Assembly (NCBI GenBank): GCA_947624475.1
Contig: CANQKK010000033.1
Location: forward strand, 1-8,090
Source: an uncultured Bacilli bacterium
GTDB lineage: Bacteria > Bacillota_I > Bacilli_A > RF39 > UBA660
Length of the DNA: 8,090 nt
Reading direction: 5' to 3'
Shown here: in pieces, positions 1-4,837 of the stretch
How the letters are laid out: each line of letters begins with the position of its first letter
Position numbering within the stretch: the stretch's first letter is position 1
Made by a program: the position numbers and the translations under genes
Notes under the pieces: model-generated
Seen by the model: only the letters and a program-made list of their open reading frames with translations
Databases searched by the model: none
Told to the model about the DNA's origin: nothing

Positions 1-926
1 ACACCAGCGGCTTTGGCGTGGTCGATGGCTTCCTTAGTTTGTGGCATAACACCGTCATCTGCTGCGACGATGATGATTACAATATCGGTAATCGATGCTC
101 CTCTGGCGCGCATTTCAGTAAAAGCAGCATGACCCGGCGTATCGATAAAGGTTATTTTTTTATCTTTATATTCAATTTGATAAGCACCAATAGCCTGAGT
201 TATTCCTCCTGCTTCTCCTTCGGCAACATTGGTTTTTCTAATTGTATCTAAGAGAGTTGTCTTTCCGTGATCGACATGCCCCATAATAGTTACAACCGGA
301 GGTCTTTCAATTAGATCTTCTTCATTATCGATAATTTCGAGACCTTCAAAGTTAACTTCGTCCCGCGTACTTTCTTTTTTCAAAGTCTTGTTATAGTCGG
401 CTACTATTATTTCAGCAGTATCAAAATCTAACGAAGCATTGATGTTTGCCATCATTCCCAAAGACATAATCTTTTTTATAATCTGAGTTGGATTAATGTC
501 TAAACTAGATGCTAAGTCAGCAACAGTCATATTATCAGTATAGAATATAACATCAGAACTTTCTTCGGTTAAATTAGATTGTAATTTTTCTTTATGCTTA
601 TACATTTCTTTTCGTTTTTCTTTGAAGGCAGTATTTTCTTTCTTTTCAGGCTTGTTATTTTTATGCTTCTTAATTTTACTTTTTTCATTGACAACTTCTT
701 CATATGCTTCTTCAAAATCTTCTTCAGAGGTTAAGTCTTCATCAAGTTCTTTCTTTCCTTCTTCGATATTTTCAATAGTTGCAATTTCATTATCTAACAT
801 TATAATATCATCATCAGATAGTGAATAATTTTCGTCGGTAGCGGGTATTTCTAACTTTTGACAAAGATTTAGTATTTCATTAATAGTCATGTCTACATCG
901 CTTGCATACTCTGATACACTCATCAT
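1..926 (-). CDS. infB: Translation initiation factor IF-2, N-terminal part (runs off the left edge)
   Basis: IF-2 is the GTPase that brings initiator fMet-tRNA to the 30S subunit and promotes subunit joining. About 308 residues are present. Residues 3-50 and 127-182 look like two IF2_N-type helical domains, separated by an acidic then lysine-rich low-complexity linker (about 51-118). The G domain starts near residue 209 with the P-loop GHVDHGKT (216-223), the switch I segment AGGITQAIGAY (239-249) and the DTPGH motif (262-266). The NKxD motif and the C-terminal domains lie beyond the window. Translation can begin at either of two adjacent ATG codons (926-924, 923-921). The first is preferred because it lies 8 nt from a perfect AGGAGG at 935-940. 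That site overlaps the ylxR stop codon, so translation of the two genes is probably coupled. It is the last gene of the rimP operon seen here. Confidence 0.97.
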   Translation of the reverse strand, partial: MMSVSEYASDVDMTINEILNLCQKLEIPATDENYSLSDDDIIMLDNEIATIENIEEGKKELDEDLTSEEDFEEAYEEVVNEKSKIKKHKNNKPEKKENTAFKEKRKEMYKHKEKLQSNLTEESSDVIFYTDNMTVADLASSLDINPTQIIKKIMSLGMMANINASLDFDTAEIIVADYNKTLKKESTRDEVNFEGLEIIDNEEDLIERPPVVTIMGHVDHGKTTLLDTIRKTNVAEGEAGGITQAIGAYQIEYKDKKITFIDTPGHAAFTEMRARGASITDIVIIIVAADDGVMPQTKEAIDHAKAAG

Positions 927-938
927 ATGTATCACCTC

Positions 939-1199
939 CTAATTATTATTTATTATATTTGCTATTTGATCATATAATTTATCTTCAATTTTTACTTCGA
1001 GCACTCTTTCTAAAACTTTTCTCTTTTTAGCCTCTTCAAGTACTTCGATGCTCTTTTTAATATATGCTCCTCTTCCTCCTATTTTTCCAGTCAGATCGAC
1101 TTCTACATTTCCATCTTTGGTCCTGACGATTCGGAGGAGTTCTCCCTTGGGTAATTGCTCGCGCGATACAACGCATCTTCGTAGTGGTATTTTCTTCAC
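939..1199 (-). CDS. ylxR: YlxR/RnpM family RNA-binding protein
   Basis: This 86-residue protein matches the YlxR family by length and by its two signature stretches: PLRRCVVSREQLPKGEL near the N-terminus (5-21) and GGRGAYI (41-47). Family members are small basic nucleic-acid-binding proteins encoded between nusA and infB. The Bacillus subtilis protein has been renamed RnpM because it binds RNase P RNA and modulates the enzyme; that role here is by homology only. The start is GTG at 1199-1197, supported by AAGGAAAG (1207-1214) 7 nt upstream, which overlaps the nusA stop. The TAG stop (939-941) touches the infB ribosome binding site. In many Bacillota a ylxQ (L7Ae-like) gene follows; none is present here. 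Confidence 0.93.
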   Translation of the reverse strand: MKKIPLRRCVVSREQLPKGELLRIVRTKDGNVEVDLTGKIGGRGAYIKKSIEVLEEAKKRKVLERVLEVKIEDKLYDQIANIINNN

Positions 1200-1212
1200 T
1201 TTATCACTTTCC

Positions 1213-2313
1213 TTATTCTTCGGTAGATTCTACTTCTTCAGGTTCTGATGCTTTGTTTTCGACTTCTTTCATTTGTGACTCACTTTTTACTTCAATTTTG
1301 TAATGTGTCAGACGAGAAGCCAACTTGACATTTTGTCCTTTCTTTCCAATTGCCAACGACAAGTTATCATCACTTACTACGGCAAGGGCTTCTTTTTTAT
1401 TGCTATCTTTAATTGTAACTTTGACATTTTTAGCAGGACTTAGGGCATTAGCAATAAATATTTCTGGTTCTTCGTCATAGAGAATAACATCGATTTTTTC
1501 ACCATCTAATTCTTTTAGAACACTTGCAATTCTTCTTCCACGCTCACCTATTACTGCTCCTAGAGGATCGACATTATTGTATTCGGTGTAAACTGCTATT
1601 TTACTTCTATTACCGGCATCCCTTGCTACAGAATAGAGCATTACTGTACCGTCCGATAATTCTGGTATTTCAATTTCTAATAATCTTTTTAAGAAACCAT
1701 AGTGACTACGAGATAACATAATAAATGGTCCTTTTGGTCCAATTTCAAGTTTTGATACGTAAACTTTTATGGAAGAACCCATCTCTAGTTTTTCACCAGG
1801 AATAATTTGATCTTTTGGTAAGATACCACTACTTCTTCCTAAATCGACAAAGTAGTTATGTTGATCTTCTCTAGATAATGTTCCAACCATCAATTCGCCA
1901 TCTTTATCTTTGAACTCTTCGGAGATACTTTCTTTCTCGGCTTCTTTGATTCTTTGAACCACTATCTGTTTAGCAGTACCAGCCGCTACTCTTCCAAAGT
2001 CTTTGAGTGGTAATTCTTTGTCGATTATCGTCTGTCCTACTTCAATATCATCAACTTTCTTTTTAGCATCGTCCAAAGAAATTTCTAAATTTTCGTTATT
2101 TACTTCTTCGACAACAGTTTTGTAGGAATAAATTTTTATGTCTCCTGTAACATCATCAACTTTTGCTTCGATGTTTGACATACCGATATCTTTTTTGTAG
2201 GCTGCTGCCATGGCTTGCTCCATAGCATCGACAACAATTTGTTTGTCAACTTTTTTCTCTTCAACAATATTTTCTAATGCTTTCATGAATTCTCTCATCT
2301 GTTTCTGATTCAT
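1213..2313 (-). CDS. nusA: Transcription termination/antitermination factor NusA
   Basis: NusA binds RNA polymerase and nascent RNA and acts in pausing, intrinsic termination and antitermination. The 366-residue length fits Bacillota NusA, which lacks the C-terminal acidic repeats found in Proteobacteria. In order there are an N-terminal polymerase-binding domain (1 to about 130, with EQAMAAAYKKDIG at 32-44), an S1 domain (about 138-202), KH1 (about 203-280, GxxG loop in VIGERGRRI at 254-262) and KH2 (about 281-347, AIGKKGQNV at 321-329). An acidic tail follows (350-366). The ATG at 2313 is preferred to Met6 and Met10 because AAGGG lies at 2324-2328 and the later ATGs have no such site. The start is 3 nt from the rimP stop, so the two genes are probably translationally coupled. 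Confidence 0.98.
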   Translation of the reverse strand: MNQKQMREFMKALENIVEEKKVDKQIVVDAMEQAMAAAYKKDIGMSNIEAKVDDVTGDIKIYSYKTVVEEVNNENLEISLDDAKKKVDDIEVGQTIIDKELPLKDFGRVAAGTAKQIVVQRIKEAEKESISEEFKDKDGELMVGTLSREDQHNYFVDLGRSSGILPKDQIIPGEKLEMGSSIKVYVSKLEIGPKGPFIMLSRSHYGFLKRLLEIEIPELSDGTVMLYSVARDAGNRSKIAVYTEYNNVDPLGAVIGERGRRIASVLKELDGEKIDVILYDEEPEIFIANALSPAKNVKVTIKDSNKKEALAVVSDDNLSLAIGKKGQNVKLASRLTHYKIEVKSESQMKEVENKASEPEEVESTEE

Positions 2314-2316
2314 TTT

Positions 2317-2568
2317 CTATCTTCCCTTCTCTTTTGTAGATATATCTAATATGTATGATTCTTCAATTAAATCGGCTTCATCGAGTAGTGGATTTACAAT
2401 TTTTGTAACTTCTACGCACGTATCTATATCAATTATTTTTTCACTATCGATTATGATTCTAAGAAAGAGATTACTTCCTTCTTTTTCTAATTTTACAGAG
2501 TCAATTGTTACACCTAAACTTTCTAATTTGTCCCTTAATAGTTTTTTTACTTCTTCTTCTATTTGCAT
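2317..2568 (-). CDS. rimP: Short RimP-like ribosome maturation factor, N-terminal domain only
   Basis: The position directly upstream of nusA and the sequence identify this as RimP (YhbC/DUF150), a 30S maturation factor. Residues 1-78 cover the N-terminal alpha/beta domain: a leading helix, the LFLRIIIDSEKIIDIDTC stretch (34-51) and a second helix ending in LIEESYILDIST (67-78). Usual RimP proteins have about 150 residues. In them the equivalent of YILDIST continues into a conserved SxGxxRPL segment and an SH3-like C-terminal domain. Here the reading frame ends after KEKGR, so the second domain is absent. The following bases are the nusA ribosome binding site and start, so no hidden continuation fits in another frame. 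Translation starts at ATG 2568-2566 with AGGAGG at 2573-2578, a short 4-nt spacing. First gene of the operon. Confidence 0.85.
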   Translation of the reverse strand: MQIEEEVKKLLRDKLESLGVTIDSVKLEKEGSNLFLRIIIDSEKIIDIDTCVEVTKIVNPLLDEADLIEESYILDISTKEKGR

Positions 2569-2589
2569 AGTTCCTCCTAAATGATATAT

Positions 2590-2618
2590 AAAAGAGTGGA
2601 TTTTTATGCCACTCTTTT
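2590..2618 (-). promoter_or_regulatory. Hairpin in the rimP-operon leader
   Basis: Bases 2590-2599 and 2609-2618 form a perfect 10-bp stem (AAAAGAGTGG with CCACTCTTTT) around a 9-nt loop. It starts about 8 nt after the predicted transcription start and ends 11 nt before the rimP AGGAGG. On the minus strand the 3' arm ends in TTTT followed by ATATAT, a weak T tract, so it could act as an attenuator or as a 5' stabilising structure. The stem is nearly symmetric, so a weak terminator on the plus strand is also possible. Confidence 0.55.
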
Positions 2619-2632
2619 CTCAAGACAGTTAT

Positions 2633-2661
2633 ATTATAACACATAGATCCTTATATGACAA
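2633..2661 (-). promoter_or_regulatory. Sigma-A-type promoter of the rimP-nusA-ylxR-infB operon
   Basis: On the minus strand, TTGTCA (2656-2661) is followed after exactly 17 nt by TATAAT (2633-2638). A TGT directly before the -10 box makes it an extended -10 promoter. Transcription should start near 2626, giving a leader of about 58 nt. No other good promoter is seen between the sortase stop and rimP. Confidence 0.85.
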
Positions 2662-2688
2662 GTGTTTTTTTGAGATTTATTATAAGCA

Positions 2689-2735
2689 AAAAAATTCAAT
2701 GCTTTTATATTTTGGATATTCACACTGAATTTTTT
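2689..2735 (-). terminator. Possible terminator after the sortase gene
   Basis: On the minus strand AAAAAATTCA (2726-2735) can pair perfectly with TGAATTTTTT (2689-2698), which ends in a run of seven T's. The 27-nt loop is long and the stem has only two G-C pairs, so this is a weak candidate. A smaller alternative is the 5-bp ATTCA/TGAAT hairpin just after the stop codon. Its place between the sortase stop and the rimP promoter is right for a terminator. Confidence 0.4.
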
Positions 2736-3507
2736 ATTTATTTTCTTTTTTTCTTCCTACAACGACCATTCTTCCATCTTCCTGACTATATTCACAAGTA
2801 GACAAAGTAATTAGTTTTTCAGGATATGTAGCACTTGCATCGATATCATATAGGGATAATCTCTTAATATTAGATATATAATCATCGTACTCTTCTTTGG
2901 TTTTCGAGCCATAAAACTTATAGTACTTAAATACGTTATCGTCGACATTATAAACTTTAGATACAAAAACCGCAATTATTTCATACTCTTCTTTCTCCTC
3001 TAAAGTATAAAATGTAATAGTAGGATGTTCTTTATAATACTCTTCATCATAGTAATTTAGTAGTCCCATAAACATACTACCATCAGCCATACTGTGTCCA
3101 TGAATTAACAAATTAACATCACGAGGCTTAACTGTATTGTGTTTATCTACATAAATAGAACCAGATACAAAATCATTTTTGTAAAAATCACGATATAAAT
3201 AGTAATCTTCCCCTTTTGTATACATAACAGGGTAATCAATTTTAGTATTATCAATAGTAATCCAACCTACTAAATCATTATTTTCTTGATATAGTTTTTT
3301 AATTTCCTCTACTTTAGGGTCAACTTCAACTTTTTCTTTTGCTTCTGCTTTGGAATTATCAACTTTTATTTTAGGCTGATGAGGCCATAGATATCGATAA
3401 GAGAAGTATCCAATAATCAGAAGAATAGCTACCCCAAAGCAAATACCTGCTATAATTAATTTAGTTTTCTTTTTTCTATTTTTTGTTCGAATTTTTCTTT
3501 TCTTCAT
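2734..3507 (-). CDS. Class B sortase (membrane-anchored transpeptidase)
   Basis: Sortases cut surface proteins at a sorting signal and join them to the cell wall. This 257-residue protein has a very basic cytoplasmic N-terminus (2-16), one membrane segment (about 17-38) and an extracellular linker to about residue 68. The catalytic domain has the class B pattern: NDLVGWITIDNTKIDYPV (77-94), the His motif LLIHGHSMADGSMF (133-146, catalytic His138), the Cys motif LITLSTCEY (232-240, Cys238) and the Arg in GRMVVVGRK (Arg246). The helical segment between His and Cys (about 204-220) also fits class B. The start ATG at 3507 has AAGG 7 nt upstream. It lies 51 nt downstream of a VPDTG-type surface protein, its likely substrate. 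Class B enzymes are often dedicated to one linked substrate; that pairing is inferred here. It has no evident promoter of its own. Confidence 0.93.
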   Translation of the reverse strand: MKKRKIRTKNRKKKTKLIIAGICFGVAILLIIGYFSYRYLWPHQPKIKVDNSKAEAKEKVEVDPKVEEIKKLYQENNDLVGWITIDNTKIDYPVMYTKGEDYYLYRDFYKNDFVSGSIYVDKHNTVKPRDVNLLIHGHSMADGSMFMGLLNYYDEEYYKEHPTITFYTLEEKEEYEIIAVFVSKVYNVDDNVFKYYKFYGSKTKEEYDDYISNIKRLSLYDIDASATYPEKLITLSTCEYSQEDGRMVVVGRKKENK

Positions 3508-3539
3508 ATTTCAACCTTACACCTTTTCAACTATAAATA

Positions 3540-3567
3540 AAAAAATAGGAGTTACCTCCTATTTTTT
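3540..3567 (-). terminator. Intrinsic terminator embedded in the surface-protein stop codon
   Basis: AAAAAATAGGAG and CTCCTATTTTTT (3540-3551 and 3556-3567) form a perfect 12-bp stem around a 4-nt loop, followed on the minus strand by a T run. The 5' arm includes the last two Lys codons and the TAG stop of the surface-protein gene. It lies 33 nt before the sortase start codon. Transcription of the sortase gene must read through it unless an internal promoter exists, so it probably sets the expression ratio of the two genes. Confidence 0.8.
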
Positions 3568-4293
3568 AGAAAATGCTAATTTTAAACTATAAGCACCAGC
3601 ACTAACTGCTAATAGGATAGCACTAATGATAGCCATTGATACACTGTTTCCAGTATCTGGAACATCATCTTTTTTAGTTGAAGAATCTGTAGATTTTAAT
3701 TTTTCAACATAGTCTTCCATTATTTTTTCGTCCCAAATTGTTTCACCGTCTTCTTCTCTGGCGTCTTTATCTTCATATAACTTAACACCTTCAGGAACGA
3801 TTTTGATAGTTACTGTTTGAGTAACTCCTTCTTTCCAAGTAAATGTATACGTATACTCTAGATATCCTTCATCAGTCTCAAGAGCGGCTTTTAGTAAGTC
3901 AACACTAACTGGGAAATAATAATCACTATCTGTATCACTAACGTTTACATCAGTACGCTGAAGCTCAGTAGGTAATTCTACATTAGAAGTTCTAGTCCAT
4001 TTTGCATTTTCCTTACTTGTAGGAGCGGTAACTTTAATTCCAAGCCAAGCATAACCAGCAGGTCTTTCGGCAGCACCTTCACCTTGTAGTTCTTCAACTT
4101 TATTAAGTGAAACGTTACTATAAGTGACAGTAACTTTTGCTTCGTTACCTTCTGCAGGACTAATTTCTTTTTCTCCTACTTTTGCAGAATCTGCCTTGGA
4201 GGTGTCGGTAACAGTTCCATATTGTTCTTCAGCAAAAGCAACTGCTGGTACTGCTAGTAAGCTAACAAGTAGAGTCATTAAAACTTTTTTCAT
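3559..4293 (-). CDS. Secreted, sortase-anchored surface protein with VPDTG sorting signal
   Basis: The 244-residue protein starts with a signal peptide (MKK, hydrophobic core 4-18, likely cleavage after AFA at 21). It ends with a cell-wall sorting signal: VPDTG (211-215), a hydrophobic stretch (about 218-239) and a short basic tail ending FSKK. VPDTG is an LPXTG variant. Class B sortases of clostridia are known to use non-LPXTG motifs such as PxTG forms, so the adjacent class B sortase is the likely partner. The mature part (22-205) is acidic, Thr/Lys/Glu-rich and has no cysteine. Alternating segments such as EYTYTFTW and TQTVTIKIV (146-166) suggest a beta-sandwich; I do not recognise a named domain. 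The start at 4293 is fixed by AAGGAGGTGA (4298-4307). It is the first gene of a two-gene cassette with its own strong promoter. Confidence 0.85.
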   Translation of the reverse strand: MKKVLMTLLVSLLAVPAVAFAEEQYGTVTDTSKADSAKVGEKEISPAEGNEAKVTVTYSNVSLNKVEELQGEGAAERPAGYAWLGIKVTAPTSKENAKWTRTSNVELPTELQRTDVNVSDTDSDYYFPVSVDLLKAALETDEGYLEYTYTFTWKEGVTQTVTIKIVPEGVKLYEDKDAREEDGETIWDEKIMEDYVEKLKSTDSSTKKDDVPDTGNSVSMAIISAILLAVSAGAYSLKLAFSKK

Positions 4294-4326
4294 TTTCTCA
4301 CCTCCTTATCTCTAATATTGACAAGG

Positions 4327-4345
4327 TATATATATATATATATAT
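4327..4345. repeat. (TA)n dinucleotide tract in the surface-gene leader
   Basis: Nineteen bases of uninterrupted TA (9.5 units) lie 20 bp upstream of the surface-gene ribosome binding site, inside the transcribed leader. About 40 bp further upstream are (CATA)3 at 4392-4403 and CATATATAC at 4382-4390. In the mRNA that last sequence can pair with the TA tract. Such tracts are prone to slippage. Confidence 0.8.
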
Positions 4346-4418
4346 GGATTATAAAAATCATAATAGAACTTAGGTTCCTATCATATATACACATACATAC
4401 ATAAATATATACAACTAC

Positions 4419-4447
4419 ATTATCACATTATTTTGTTGTTTTGTCAA
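4419..4447 (-). promoter_or_regulatory. Sigma-A-type promoter of the surface protein-sortase cassette
   Basis: On the minus strand a consensus TTGACA (4442-4447) is followed after 17 nt by GATAAT (4419-4424), with a TGT extension directly before the -10 box. Transcription should start near 4412, so the mRNA has an unusually long leader of about 118 nt. The leader contains a small bulged hairpin around ATAGGAAC/GTTCTAT (4362-4380) and the (TA)n tract. Confidence 0.85.
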
Positions 4448-4614
4448 CCGTAATTCCAAAATATTGAAAAATTGTCGATAAATAATAAATTATAAAAATA
4501 TATTTTATGGTATGCTATAAATTAAAATAATTTATTTTTTACTATCAACATTTATTATTTAAAAAAGTTCTATTCTAATCATAGATATATTCATAAATTA
4601 ACAAAAAATGTTTT
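4448..4614. other. Extremely A+T-rich intergenic stretch without a gene
   Basis: This part of the divergent intergenic region is about 85 to 90 percent A+T, for example at 4501-4560. No coding frame, DnaA-box cluster or tandem repeat is seen. The only signal is a weak plus-strand extended -10 element, TGCTATAAA (4513-4521), without a matching -35 box. It could start a short RNA ending at the hairpin terminator at 4615-4647. Confidence 0.5.
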
Positions 4615-4647
4615 AAATTTAGAGACCTTAGGCTCTAAATTTTTTTT
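4615..4647 (+). terminator. Intrinsic terminator hairpin (first of three related hairpins)
   Basis: AAATTTAGAG (4615-4624) pairs perfectly with CTCTAAATTT (4633-4642). The apex is an ACC-TTA-GG cap, and a run of eight T's (4640-4647) follows. On the plus strand this has every element of an intrinsic terminator; on the minus strand it does not. No plus-strand gene precedes it here, so it must end a short unannotated RNA or be left over from a lost gene. Confidence 0.65.
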
Positions 4648-4699
4648 GAAGACCTAAAGGCTTCAAAAAACCTGGAGTAGACCATCGGGCTACGTAAGG
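4642..4699. other. Two further hairpins with the same ACC-loop-GG apex (possible structured RNA)
   Basis: The second hairpin pairs TTTTTTGAAG (4642-4651) with CTTCAAAAAA (4661-4670) and is capped by ACC-TAAA-GG. The third pairs GTAG (4677-4680) with CTAC (4690-4693), capped by ACC-ATC-GGG, with an outer CCT/AGG pairing (4671-4673, 4697-4699) across an internal loop. With the terminator hairpin at 4615 they make a tandem array. Inner arms differ (AGAG/CTCT, GAAG/CTTC, GTAG/CTAC) while pairing and the ACC...GG cap are kept. The array ends 29 bp before the -35 box of the RNase J promoter. I do not recognise it as a known RNA family. Confidence 0.5.
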
Positions 4700-4727
4700 G
4701 CTTGAGGAAATAAGGGGAAATTTTAAT

Positions 4728-4756
4728 TTGCTTTTTTGAGTGTTTTGTAGTATAAT
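4728..4756 (+). promoter_or_regulatory. Sigma-A-type promoter of the RNase J gene
   Basis: TTGCTT (4728-4733) and a perfect TATAAT (4751-4756) are separated by 17 nt. Transcription should start near 4763, giving a leader of about 75 nt. That leader is strikingly U-rich (4771-4808), a single-stranded type of sequence that RNases and Hfq-like proteins favour. Whether it matters for feedback control of RNase J is unknown. Confidence 0.75.
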
Positions 4757-4837
4757 GATTAGGCAGTGGTTATTCTTTTTGATTTTGCGTTTTTTTATTT
4801 TATTTTTTAACGAGAAAATTTTGAGAAAGGAGAAAAT

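Noticed and set aside
622..828. Ser-rich plus-strand ORF
   Set aside because: Antisense shadow of the acidic and Lys-rich linker of infB. No ribosome binding site and no domain.
4382..4412. CRISPR or other spaced direct repeats in the CATA/TATA-rich stretch
   Set aside because: Only simple-sequence repeats with no regular spacers.
4294..4837. Replication origin (divergent genes, very A+T-rich DNA, G/C skew change)
   Set aside because: No cluster of DnaA boxes (TTATNCACA) and no dnaA or dnaN nearby. The skew changes back near 7.8 kb, which fits a rearranged block better than an origin.
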